Shown here piece by piece: positions 23,320-30,447 of a stretch of 64,000 nucleotides of DNA. Source of the stretch: an uncultured Clostridia bacterium (GTDB lineage: Bacteria; Bacillota; Clostridia; Christensenellales; UBA1242); assembly GCA_947649575.1 (NCBI GenBank), contig CANSRZ010000002.1, forward strand, positions 132,049 through 196,048, read 5' to 3'. The translations under genes were made by a program, and so were the position numbers. Numbering within the stretch: position 1 is the first letter of the stretch; every line of letters starts with the position of its first letter. Below the pieces are notes generated by a model that saw only the letters and a list, made by a program, of their open reading frames with translations, ran no database searches and had not been told where the DNA came from.

Positions 23320-23802
23320 ATGTGGAGGGAAATACTTGTGAGTGCTTCATGTCTAACAGCAATTATTCTTGCCATAGTTGGCGTTGCCAAAATGCCGTTC
23401 AAACGCCTAAAAGAAAAACATAAAGGTTGGTATAGGGCAATATTCTTTGTCCTATCTCTAGCCCTTGTGATTGGTTGCAGCATTATCACTGAACTATATA
23501 TAGTTGGTGGAGTGTTATTATCAGTTGAGTTTGCTTGCCTTATCTTAGGTACAGCATTTGGCGTGTTTGGCGGCTATGCAGCTTATGAAAACCTACCAAT
23601 TAAAACCCTTGTTCATAAAGGTGCAACAGCCTTTATGAGACTTATGAATAAATATAGCGACAGTAAGGTTGAGAAGTTTATTGGTAAAGTCGGTATGGAT
23701 AAAATACAAGAAATTGCAGAAAAATCAAAGCCTGTTGAGCCCGAGGTTATCGAGCCTTCAGCCGAACAGGTTTTAATTGAAGAGAAAAAAGAGGGGGAAT
23801 AA
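23320..23802 (+). CDS. Phage membrane protein, possible holin
   Basis: Three hydrophobic segments are visible in the first 90 residues (LVSASCLTAIILAIVGVA; YRAIFFVLSLALVIGCSIIT; VGGVLLSVEFACLILGTAFG). A cytoplasmic C-terminus of about 70 residues ends in KKEGE. Three membrane helices at the end of the late region fit a class I holin, although the size (160 aa) is large and no endolysin gene is next to it. Confidence 0.5.
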   Translation: MWREILVSASCLTAIILAIVGVAKMPFKRLKEKHKGWYRAIFFVLSLALVIGCSIITELYIVGGVLLSVEFACLILGTAFGVFGGYAAYENLPIKTLVHKGATAFMRLMNKYSDSKVEKFIGKVGMDKIQEIAEKSKPVEPEVIEPSAEQVLIEEKKEGE

Positions 23803-23820
23803 AAACCTCCTCTTTTTTTT
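23785..23820 (+). terminator. Strong terminator closing the prophage late region
   Basis: AAAAAAGAGGGGG pairs with CCTCCTCTTTTTTTT across AATAAAAA. It overlaps the membrane-protein stop and is followed by the promoter-less gap before the Ku gene. Confidence 0.85.
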
Positions 23821-23869
23821 GTGTTTAAAGTGTTTAACTAAAAGCCATAATTAATGTTAGGGGGATGGT

Positions 23870-24655
23870 ATGGCGTATTCATATAAAGGTAGTTTAAGTT
23901 TTGGGTTTGTATATATTCCAATCACACTTCATAGCACGATTAAGAATAATGACATTGGATTTAATATGATTGATAAAAAGACTATGAGTCGTGTTAAATA
24001 TAAAAAGACTTGCACTGATTGTGAGGATAGAGAAGTTAAACAAAGCGACATTGTTAAGGGCTATGAATATGAAGAGGGAAAGTATGTGATTTTTGAAGAT
24101 GAGGATTTTGAAAAGATTAAATCCAAGAAAGATAAAAATATCACAATTGATAGCTTTGTAGACCTTAAAGAGATTGATCCGCTATACTTTGATAAACCAT
24201 ATTATGTGGCACCTACGGGGGCTGAAAAGGCTTTTAACGTTTTACTTAATGCTATGGAAGAAACGAATAAAGCGGCAATTGCAAAGACTGTGCTGGGCAC
24301 AAAAGAAACGCTAGTTATGATCAGAGCAAAAAACGGCGAAATGCTGCTTAATACTCTGTTTTTTGAAGAAGAAGTGACCAAAAATCCTGCAAAAGAAGTT
24401 AAGGATACGTCGAGCGAGCAAGAAAAGAAACTTGCAAAATCTATCATAGAGTCAATGACAGGTCATTTTGAGCCCGAAAAATATAAGGATGAATATAGAG
24501 AAAAAGTTCAAAAAGCAATAGAACAAAAAATAGCAGGAGAAGAGATAACTGCTCCTAAAGAGAAAAGCGAGGGCAAAATTATCAACCTTATGGAAGCATT
24601 ACAAAAAAGTTTAAAAGCGACGCAAAAACCTAAAAAGGCAGCAAAAGCCAAATGA
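23870..24655 (+). CDS. ku: Ku protein, non-homologous end joining
   Basis: The 261-residue protein is a complete bacterial Ku, which binds double-strand DNA ends as a homodimer and recruits LigD. The beta-barrel core is clear from the start (SYKGSLSFGFVYIPITLHST), with KTCTDCEDREV in the bridge, YEYEEGKYVIFEDEDFEKIK and the LMIRAKNG-like strand near 145. The C-terminal tail is lysine-rich (KATQKPKKAAKAK), a form linked to DNA threading and LigD contact. It overlaps the ligase gene by an ATGA junction. It follows the prophage terminator by about 50 bases, so it may be phage cargo or host DNA. Confidence 0.92.
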   Translation: MAYSYKGSLSFGFVYIPITLHSTIKNNDIGFNMIDKKTMSRVKYKKTCTDCEDREVKQSDIVKGYEYEEGKYVIFEDEDFEKIKSKKDKNITIDSFVDLKEIDPLYFDKPYYVAPTGAEKAFNVLLNAMEETNKAAIAKTVLGTKETLVMIRAKNGEMLLNTLFFEEEVTKNPAKEVKDTSSEQEKKLAKSIIESMTGHFEPEKYKDEYREKVQKAIEQKIAGEEITAPKEKSEGKIINLMEALQKSLKATQKPKKAAKAK

Positions 24656-25581
24656 GTGATCTTTTTGATGATAAAAATATTTCGCCCATGCTTTTGCAAC
24701 AAACCCAGCCATTTGATAGCGAAGAACATATTTTTGAACTTAAGCTTGACGGAATAAGATGCCTAGCATATATTGATAAAAATTCAGTTGTTTTGGAGAA
24801 TAAACGTTTTAAAGATGTAAGCGAAATATATCCAGAGCTTCAAGACATGAATAAATGCGTCAAAAAACGTTGCATCTTGGACGGGGAGTTGGTTGTTTTA
24901 ACTGATGGGCAGCCAGATTTTTTTGCACTCCAAAAACGCAGCCTTATGAGTGATAAACTCAGGATTGAACTTGCCTCCAAGAAAAATCCAGTCCAATTTG
25001 TTGCCTATGATATTTTATATATAGATCATAAAGATATTACTAGCAAGACATTAATGGAAAGAAAGCTATATTTACAAAATAATATTAATGAAGGCCATAA
25101 TTTAAGTATTTCACGATATATTGAAACAAATGGAATTGAGTTTTTTAAACTTGCCAAAAAGCAAAACCTTGAAGGAATAGTTGCCAAGAAAAAAGATGGC
25201 AAATATCATATAGGCAAGCGCACAGATGATTGGGTCAAAATAAAGGTAATGCAAGACGAGGACCTTGTTGTTTGTGGATATATGCCTGACGAAGAAGGTA
25301 ATGTGAAAGATGTGGTTTTAGGTTATTATGACAAAGGTAAGTTTAAATGTCGTGGCAAAGTATATTTAGGGGTGTCTAAACATGACCAGCGAAAAATACA
25401 AGCCTTTGCAAAAAATAACCAAGTTACTAAAGCATGGCTTCCAGAATACAAAAATATCGTTTGGCTGCAACTTGAACTTGTTGGCACAGTAAAATATATG
25501 CACCTAACAAAAACAGGCGGCATGCGCCAACCTGTATGGAAAGGCTTACGAGATGATAAAAGTGTAGAGGAATTGAGATAA
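24652..25581 (+). CDS. ligD: ATP-dependent DNA ligase, LigD ligase-only type
   Basis: The 309-residue protein has nucleotidyltransferase motif I at residues 29-36 (ELKLDGIR, Lys31 is the adenylation site), the LDGELVVL motif III region near 85, a GIVAKKKDGKYHIGKRTDDW motif IV region and WVKIK as motif V, then an OB fold. The polymerase and phosphoesterase domains of full LigD are missing, so end processing must come from elsewhere. The overlap with ku gives a minimal two-gene NHEJ operon. Confidence 0.9.
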   Translation: MSDLFDDKNISPMLLQQTQPFDSEEHIFELKLDGIRCLAYIDKNSVVLENKRFKDVSEIYPELQDMNKCVKKRCILDGELVVLTDGQPDFFALQKRSLMSDKLRIELASKKNPVQFVAYDILYIDHKDITSKTLMERKLYLQNNINEGHNLSISRYIETNGIEFFKLAKKQNLEGIVAKKKDGKYHIGKRTDDWVKIKVMQDEDLVVCGYMPDEEGNVKDVVLGYYDKGKFKCRGKVYLGVSKHDQRKIQAFAKNNQVTKAWLPEYKNIVWLQLELVGTVKYMHLTKTGGMRQPVWKGLRDDKSVEELR

Positions 25582-25667
25582 TGATTTCACACTCTTTTCA
25601 CACTTAATCTATTTTTGATCAAAATTGAAGTAAAATTCAATAAATTTTGGTTTAAACAGAAAAATAA

Positions 25668-25711
25668 AAAATCGCTACTTGCCTTAAAATTAAAGGCATA
25701 TAGCGATTTTA
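25668..25711. terminator. Bidirectional terminator between ligD and tRNA-Ile
   Basis: AAAATCGCTA pairs with TAGCGATTTT, with an inner TTGCCTT/AAGGCA helix. The stem ends in A and T runs on both sides, so it can end ligase transcripts from the left and tRNA transcripts from the right. Confidence 0.8.
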
Positions 25712-25716
25712 AACTT

Positions 25717-25793
25717 TGGTTGGGATGAGTGGACTCGAACCACCGACCCCCACCTTATCAGGGTGGTGCTCTAACCAGCTGAGCTACATCCCA
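25717..25793 (-). tRNA. tRNA-Ile (GAT)
   Basis: On the minus strand the acceptor TGGGATG/CATCCCA, D-arm GCTC/GAGC, anticodon stem CCACC/GGTGG with loop CTGATAA (anticodon GAT) and T-arm with loop TTCGAGT are all canonical. CCA is encoded. tRNA genes are common phage attachment sites, and this one is the nearest to the prophage end, but no attachment-site repeat was seen within the window. Confidence 0.95.
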
Positions 25794-26106
25794 TTATAAA
25801 TTGAACAAAAGTTCAATTACGTTTTTTTATACAAAATCTTAACCGAGAGGGATAATAAAGATTAAAATTTTGCAAATTTTTATTAAACGCAATGACATTA
25901 TATCTTAAATCAAATCAGATGTCAACTGTTTCAACCAAATTTTTTAATATTTTTTTAAAGTTTAACAATATGGCTAAAATATAAATAATTGTTTTCTGAA
26001 AGCACAAGTGCTAAACTATAAATAAAAATATCAAATAAGATTTGACAATTTTTGCCGCATAGTGTATAATCAAAAGTATAATCAGCAATAAATTTGCGTT
26101 TGACGT

Positions 26107-26180
26107 GCGGGTGTAGTACATCGGTAGTATGCGAGCTTCCCAAGCTTGAGAGGTGGGTCCGACTCCCATCATCCGCTCCA
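26107..26180 (+). tRNA. tRNA-Gly (CCC) with unusual T-loop
   Basis: Acceptor GCGGGTG/CATCCGC contains one G-T pair; the anticodon stem CGAGC/GCTTG closes loop TTCCCAA (anticodon CCC); CCA is encoded. The T-arm GTGGG/CCCAT closes TCCGACT, so the normally invariant T55 is C. The D-stem GTAC/GTAT ends in a weak G-T pair. GGG codons are rare in such AT-rich DNA. It may decode GGG poorly, or serve another use of glycyl-tRNA. Confidence 0.85.
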
Positions 26181-26289
26181 AATATATTGTACAAAAAGTC
26201 TTTTTTTGAAAAGGCTTTTTTCATTGCTAAAACCACAATATGCAGTGTTTTTTGAGTATTTAATCACTGCATACAGATATGACAATTTT

Positions 26290-26475
26290 TGAGATTTGAA
26301 ATTTGGCAATTTCAAGTCTTTTTTCAAAATACAAAAGTTTTGATTTTTTTGATTTTTTGCCCAAAATTTTGATTTTTTATCAAAAAATTGGCTGTCGCAA
26401 AATCAAAACTTCAAAAATCAAAACTGAACACCGAGAAAATCAAAAATAATCAAAAAATCAAAATTTCAAAGCCAA
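26290..26475. repeat. TTTTGATTTT / AAAATCAAAA inverted-repeat tract
   Basis: The left half is rich in TTTTGAT words and the right half in ATCAAAA words, with GGCTGTCGC near the middle. The two halves can pair into a long imperfect hairpin. No gene is visible. It ends just before the first shared promoter and may block transcription from the tRNA side. Confidence 0.6.
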
Positions 26476-26481
26476 AATCGA

Positions 26482-26509
26482 TTGCAATTGCAAAGAGTTG
26501 TGGTATTAT
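26482..26509 (+). promoter_or_regulatory. Shared promoter module, copy 1 (C39 gene)
   Basis: TTGCAA (26482) and TATTAT (26504-26509) are 16 bases apart. The palindrome TTGCAATTGCAA covers the -35. The spacer contains GCAAAGAGTTGTGG, repeated exactly at 27200 and 27704. The ATG of the gene lies six bases after the -10, which predicts a leaderless transcript. Confidence 0.8.
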
Positions 26510-26515
26510 GTTTTT

Positions 26516-27118
26516 ATGAAAACGAAAATAAAAGTTGTGATTATTACCGTTTTGATTCTTTTAGTTTTGATTTTGAATGTAATTTTTGCTATTGCCATCT
26601 TGACACCGAAAGCTGATAAGATAAATGTGGATGATATAACAGAGAGTTTTTTTATTGCAAATGGCACATATATTGATTATCAAGAAAAGGATGAGTGTTC
26701 AGCTTATTCAACGGCATATGTTCTTCGTAGTTTAGGGATGGATGTTTCAGGCAAAGAAATCTATCCGCAAATGAAAAGATTTTTTGGGCTTATGACGGTG
26801 CGAAGCATAAGCAAGACAATTGAAAAACAAGGATATAAAGCGCAAGGTTATCATGGAAGTATTAATACTTTAAAACAAAGAATTGCACAAAATAAGCCAG
26901 TGATTTGCTATATTACAAACAGCAATGACACACATTACGTTGTTGCGGTTGGCTATGACAATGAGAATATATATTTGGTTGATTCAATAAAAGAAAATGA
27001 AAATGTTTCAAATTCAGATTTGTATAACCGCAAGGTCGCAGTGAAAGAGTTTGAAAAATTATGGAAGAACAAATGGTATTTTTATAATAACATATATATT
27101 GTTGTGGATTATAAATAA
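26516..27118 (+). CDS. Membrane-anchored C39-like cysteine protease
   Basis: Residues 6-32 form a signal-anchor (VVIITVLILLVLILNVIFAI). The outer domain has a papain-like C39 layout: YQEKDECSAYSTAYVLRSLG with Gln and the catalytic Cys, NDTHYVVAVGYD with His, and LVDS with Asp. C39-type domains cut peptide leaders or act on cell-wall proteins; with no transporter attached, the substrate is unknown. The start at 26516 follows the promoter directly, without a ribosome site; the upstream TTG at 26498 would overlap the -10 and is rejected. Confidence 0.75.
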   Translation: MKTKIKVVIITVLILLVLILNVIFAIAILTPKADKINVDDITESFFIANGTYIDYQEKDECSAYSTAYVLRSLGMDVSGKEIYPQMKRFFGLMTVRSISKTIEKQGYKAQGYHGSINTLKQRIAQNKPVICYITNSNDTHYVVAVGYDNENIYLVDSIKENENVSNSDLYNRKVAVKEFEKLWKNKWYFYNNIYIVVDYK

Positions 27119-27191
27119 ATGTGACATGAAAGCATAGGTGTTAAGAAAATGCAATCACGGTCATTTTGCTTAAGTTTTTTATAAAAATCGA

Positions 27192-27219
27192 TTGCAATTG
27201 CAAAGAGTTGTGGTATAAT
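27192..27219 (+). promoter_or_regulatory. Shared promoter module, copy 2 (oxidase-like gene)
   Basis: TTGCAA at 27192, 16-base spacer, TATAAT at 27214-27219. Sequence from AAAATCGATTGC through TTGTGG is the same as in copy 1, including the palindrome TTGCAATTGCAA. An ATG again lies six bases after the -10. Confidence 0.8.
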
Positions 27220-27225
27220 GACCAT

Positions 27226-27651
27226 ATGAGGAATGACATGACCAAAGAAAAATTATTTGAATTTATTAAAAAGCAAAAGACGGCTTTCATTTCATCGGTT
27301 GATGAGCAAGGTTACCCCGTAACAAGAGCAATGCTTGCGCCAAGAGAAATTGATGGCAATGATATTTACTTTTCAACCAACACTTCAAGCAAAAAGGTTA
27401 AGCAATACCAAAAGTACGACAAGGCTTGTGTGTATTTCTATGAGCGGGGCAGATTTAAGTATCAGGGTGTAACAATTAAAGGTACTATGGAGGTTTGTAC
27501 TGACCAACCGACAAAGGATAGAATTTGGCGATTTGGCGACAAGTTGTTTTATAAGAAAGGCGTAACCGATCCAGATTACTGCGTGTTAAAATTCACAGCA
27601 CAAGAAGCCGAATATTATTGTGATTTCAAAATTGAAACAATAGAACTTTAA
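27226..27651 (+). CDS. Pyridoxamine 5'-phosphate oxidase-like flavin protein
   Basis: The split-barrel FMN-binding pattern is clear: KTAFISSVDEQGYPVTRAML, then DIYFSTNTSSKKVKQYQKY and ACVYFYERGRFKYQGVTIKG, ending with a TAQEAEYYCDF strand. Members of this family reduce or oxidise small molecules, but the substrate here is unknown. Two starts are possible: 27226, placed where transcription should begin, and 27238, with GAGG seven bases upstream. The shared promoter favours the first; protein alignment could favour either. Confidence 0.8.
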   Translation: MRNDMTKEKLFEFIKKQKTAFISSVDEQGYPVTRAMLAPREIDGNDIYFSTNTSSKKVKQYQKYDKACVYFYERGRFKYQGVTIKGTMEVCTDQPTKDRIWRFGDKLFYKKGVTDPDYCVLKFTAQEAEYYCDFKIETIEL

Positions 27652-27655
27652 TATA

Positions 27656-27684
27656 AATCACGAAGCAATGTTTCGTGATTTTTT
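27656..27684 (+). terminator. Terminator after the oxidase-like gene
   Basis: AAATCACGAA pairs with TTTCGTGATT over GCAATG and continues into T6. Its 3' half (TTTCGTGATTTTTTA) recurs alone at about 29833. Confidence 0.8.
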
Positions 27685-27703
27685 AATAAAACCGATACAG
27701 AAT

Positions 27704-27723
27704 GCAAAGAGTTGTGGTATAAT
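27704..27723 (+). promoter_or_regulatory. Shared promoter module, copy 3 (DUF3781 gene)
   Basis: GCAAAGAGTTGTGGTATAAT is identical to copy 2 from the spacer to the -10, but the upstream TTGCAATTGCAA palindrome is lost and the -35 is weak. Here the gene has a normal leader with AGGAG. Confidence 0.7.
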
Positions 27724-27739
27724 GCAAGCAGGAGAAAAA

Positions 27740-27985
27740 ATGGATAAGCAAATTTTAATTGACAACATAGACTTAGTTCATACAACAGATATGGGAGTCG
27801 ATAGAATTAAAAGAAATTTGAAACTTGACACAAATGATGTGGTTGGGTATTGCAAACAAAAAGTTTTGGACAAGCAATGTAAGATTTATAGACACGGCAA
27901 AAATTGGTATTGTGAAATTGAGGATATAGTTATCACAATCAATGCTTATAGTTACACAATAATCACAGCACACAAAATAAAGTAA
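27740..27985 (+). CDS. DUF3781 family protein
   Basis: The 81-residue product opens MDKQILIDNIDLVHTTDMGV and has the family features MGVDRIKRNLKL, DVVGYCKQKVL, RHGKNWYCEIEDIVITINA and SYTIITAHK. The domain is common in small Firmicute proteins; its function is not known. The start at 27740 has AGGAG six bases upstream. Confidence 0.85.
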   Translation: MDKQILIDNIDLVHTTDMGVDRIKRNLKLDTNDVVGYCKQKVLDKQCKIYRHGKNWYCEIEDIVITINAYSYTIITAHKIK

Positions 27986-28095
27986 AATCACGAGCAAAGG
28001 TTAGTGTTTTTTTGTTGCAAAAATTAAATTAAATGGAGAATAAAAAAATGGCAGTAAAGGTTGCAAATGTGGATGTGAAATGATAAAATATAACC

Positions 28096-28653
28096 ATGGT
28101 TTACACAATAGGTTATGCAGGAACAGACATTGAAAGATTTGTCAGAATTCTGAATGATAAAAGAGTGAATATTTTGATTGATGTAAGGAGTATTCCGAGA
28201 AGTCAATATTTTTATCAGTTTAATGACATTCTTTTAAACAAGACGCTTTCAAAGGTTGGCATAAAATATGAAAATTGGAAGCAAGAATTTGGTGCAAGGC
28301 AAGATTGTCTAGAGTTTTATACTGATAGTGTTCTTGATTATCAAAAATTCTCAGAAAGCTCTCAATTTCAAGAGGGTGTTTCAAAAATTAAAAAGCTTGT
28401 AAATCAGGACATAAATGTTTGCTTGATGTGTGCCGAAATAGATCCAATTAATTGCCATAGAGCGATTCTTTGTGGAAAAGAGATTTATGTCAAAGGATTA
28501 GATGTTATGCATATCATAGCAAAAAGGAACGGAGAAACCCTTTTTGAAAGTCAAGAAGACTTTGAGAAAAGACTCCTTTCATGTACAAAGGTAAATAACC
28601 TCTCCGAGGCTTACCAAAAACAAAACAAAAAAATCGGCTATAAGCTAACTTAA
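28096..28653 (+). CDS. DUF488 family protein
   Basis: The signature IGYAGTDIERFVRIL at the start, LIDVRSIPRSQ near residue 33, and CLMCAEIDPINCHRAIL near 117 identify the DUF488 fold, which has a conserved Cys/His centre. Such genes are often next to dual-OB proteins, as here. No ribosome site precedes the ATG, and AT-rich -10-like DNA lies close upstream. The molecular activity is not established. Confidence 0.85.
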   Translation: MVYTIGYAGTDIERFVRILNDKRVNILIDVRSIPRSQYFYQFNDILLNKTLSKVGIKYENWKQEFGARQDCLEFYTDSVLDYQKFSESSQFQEGVSKIKKLVNQDINVCLMCAEIDPINCHRAILCGKEIYVKGLDVMHIIAKRNGETLFESQEDFEKRLLSCTKVNNLSEAYQKQNKKIGYKLT

Positions 28654-28674
28654 AAAAGTTGGTCAGCCAAGTTG

Positions 28675-28709
28675 AAGTTAATCACAAAACTACAGTGGTT
28701 AACTTTTTT
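28675..28709 (+). terminator. Terminator or attenuator between DUF488 and dual-OB genes
   Basis: AAGTTAATCAC pairs with GTGGTTAACTT around an eight-base loop and ends in T6. It lies inside an apparent two-gene unit, so it may tune the second gene. Confidence 0.75.
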
Positions 28710-28736
28710 GTTGCTAAAAGTTAAAAGGAGAGGAAG

Positions 28737-29357
28737 ATGAAAAAACAAATTTGCATATTAACAAAGTCGTTGAAGGATCACGATTATTGTGTTGCAGGGA
28801 TTGATATCACAACAGGAAAATGGACAAGGCTTGTAAGCTCAAAGAATGGAGGGGCTTTTCCAAAAGAAATGTTAGATGATAATCATTTTAAAGAATTAAA
28901 TGTTCTTGAAGTTGAAGTGAAGCAACAGGTGCCATATCATGTTCAAACTGAAAATTGGCTTATTGACGAAAGTGCTGAAATTAAAAAGATTGGAAATTTA
29001 TCAAAACAGCAAGTGTTTAGTTTGCATCCCATAGAAAAGCCAAAAATGATTTTTGGAACAACAGGAAACGAATTACAAAAATCAGAAATTAAAAACTTAA
29101 ATCATTCATTAGAAATGGTAAATGTAAAATCATTACAACTTGACACATCTATGAAAGGAGATGGGAAGCACCATTACAAAGTTAAATTTCAATATAATGG
29201 AAGTGAATATAGTTTGGCACTAACAGATCCCAAATATAGAAATGAGGATTTTGATCAAATTCGCATTCCAAGTGCAACAATAATTGTGAGTATCCCTGCT
29301 GTACCTTATGGAGAGAATGATCTGTATTATAAATTTGTCGCAAAGATTTTAATTTAA
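28737..29357 (+). CDS. Dual-OB-domain protein, partner of DUF488
   Basis: The N-terminal pattern MKKQICILTKSLKDHDYCVA followed by GIDITTGKWTRLVSS, and the late SLALTDPKYRNED motif, fit the dual OB-containing (DuOB) family that is often coded beside DUF488. OB folds usually bind nucleic acid. A strong AAAAGGAGAGG site precedes the start and a terminator follows. The role in the pair is unknown. Confidence 0.7.
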   Translation: MKKQICILTKSLKDHDYCVAGIDITTGKWTRLVSSKNGGAFPKEMLDDNHFKELNVLEVEVKQQVPYHVQTENWLIDESAEIKKIGNLSKQQVFSLHPIEKPKMIFGTTGNELQKSEIKNLNHSLEMVNVKSLQLDTSMKGDGKHHYKVKFQYNGSEYSLALTDPKYRNEDFDQIRIPSATIIVSIPAVPYGENDLYYKFVAKILI

Positions 29358-29363
29358 CAAATT

Positions 29364-29392
29364 GAGAGGAGTGTTAACTTCTCTTTTTTTTG
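29364..29392 (+). terminator. Terminator after the dual-OB gene
   Basis: AGAGGAGT pairs with ACTTCTCT over GTTA and is followed by eight T. Confidence 0.8.
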
Positions 29393-29404
29393 TTTTATCA
29401 AAAG

Positions 29405-29644
29405 TTAATTCAAGAATATTTCTTTACAAACTTCATATGTAATTTGAATAATATGGTCAATTTCAAGAGAGTGAAGTTGACCTTTTCCCAAATCTAAATC
29501 AAAATATTCCTTCCATTTCTCTTTTGAAAAATCTTTTGTGAATGCATCTTCAAGTTCACAAACTTTATTTAATTGAAGTTGCGTTTCAGCACTTTGTTTT
29601 CCCGACTCGATAATACTCATAACGATGTCTATAATGTGTTTCAT
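29405..29644 (-). CDS. Small hypothetical helical protein (79 aa)
   Basis: The gene faces the dual-OB gene. The product MKHIIDIVMSIIESGKQSAE is helical and acidic with no signal or membrane span. A GGAGGTG site precedes it on the minus strand. No family recognised. Confidence 0.5.
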   Translation of the reverse strand: MKHIIDIVMSIIESGKQSAETQLQLNKVCELEDAFTKDFSKEKWKEYFDLDLGKGQLHSLEIDHIIQITYEVCKEIFLN

Positions 29645-29757
29645 AACACCTCCGTAAATTTGGTTGTGTGTTGTATAGCGTAAATAAAAGGTAATTGCAA
29701 GTCTTTTTGCAAAATTTTAAAGAAAAATTTATCGGCAACAATCATTGTGTAAATTGT

Positions 29758-29850
29758 TTGACTTTTTGCCGATATCGGTATATAATAAAATTATCAAATT
29801 TAGGAGAGATCAAAGTGAGGTGCACCTCCAAGTTTCGTGATTTTTTAGTT
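29758..29850 (+). promoter_or_regulatory. Orphan promoter with operator and deletion scar
   Basis: TTGACT (29758-29763), a 17-base spacer and TATAAT (29781-29786) form a near-consensus promoter; the spacer contains the palindrome CCGATATCGG. An AGGAG site and a GTG follow, but only 17 codons are open. Within this stretch lies GAGGTGCACCTC, then TTTCGTGATTTTTTA, which is the 3' half of the terminator found at 27656. The most likely history is loss of a gene between promoter and terminator. Confidence 0.65.
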
Positions 29851-29867
29851 AAAAATTACACAATTTG

Positions 29868-29895
29868 AAATAATTGTGCTACAATCCTATTTATA
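29868..29895 (+). promoter_or_regulatory. Promoter/operator of the truncated hydrolase
   Basis: CACAAT and ATTGTG flank eight bases (29869-29888) as an inverted repeat directly upstream of a TACAAT -10-like hexamer. A GGAGAG site precedes the ATG at 29907. The operator implies that the gene was once regulated. Confidence 0.45.
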
Positions 29896-29906
29896 GGAGA
29901 GAATAA

Positions 29907-30113
29907 ATGAAATTTTTACATCTTGAAAACACACCAATTTCTTATTATATTGATGACTCTGCAAACAATGATTGGGTTGTTTTTATACACGCAGCATTTA
30001 TAGACCATAGAATGTTTGAAAAGCAGTTTGAATATTTTTCTGGCAAATATAATTTGCTCGCAGTTGATATTATTGGGCATGGCAATTCAACAAAAACAAA
30101 AAAACAATTCTAA
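29907..30113 (+). pseudogene. Truncated alpha/beta hydrolase
   Basis: Only 68 residues remain. They match the start of an alpha/beta hydrolase: YYIDDSANNDWVVFIHAAFI with the HxAF oxyanion region, then YNLLAVDIIGHGNSTKT. The nucleophile elbow and the rest of the fold (about 200 residues) are missing; a stop follows KKQF. The promoter and ribosome site are intact, so this is a recent truncation. Confidence 0.8.
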
Positions 30114-30447
30114 TTTTTCATAAGAAATGCCACTTACATTTTAATAATTTTACCAAGGCATCCCTCTATCTACTGAGGGATATCAGCATAGAGTGCTATG
30201 CTTGTTTTTAGTGCGGTTCAAATATTTTCAGGCGTTGCCCTTTTACATGTGCGAGATTTTGTTTGAGTGCTGTTAAATATTAGGAATTTATGGTTTGGGG
30301 TTTGGAGTTGTGTTATGGGGTAGTTATAAAGGTTTTTTATATTGAAACAACAAAAGGCCTTTCATGGAAAGGCTAATTTCATTTTATGAATAAGTTTTTG
30401 TAAGAGGATAGCAGGCTAGTTATGGTTGTGTAGCAAAAATTATTTTT
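30114..30447. other. Gene-free decayed region
   Basis: No open frame with a ribosome site is seen in these 334 bases. A weak hairpin (GCCTTT-CATG-GAAAGGC) lies near 30357. The rest of the hydrolase is not recognisable in other frames. It appears to be the debris of a deletion. Confidence 0.5.

Noticed and set aside
25717-25793. tRNA-Ile as the prophage attachment site
   Set aside because: No second copy of the tRNA end was seen and the left border of the prophage is outside the window, so an attachment site cannot be supported.
25955-26236. Minus-strand frame covering tRNA-Gly
   Set aside because: The frame contains the whole tRNA gene on the other strand and has no start signals.
28033-28083. 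Sixteen-codon frame upstream of the DUF488 gene
   Set aside because: It starts after AT-rich DNA with only a weak site and shows no conserved feature; a leader peptide is possible but not supported.
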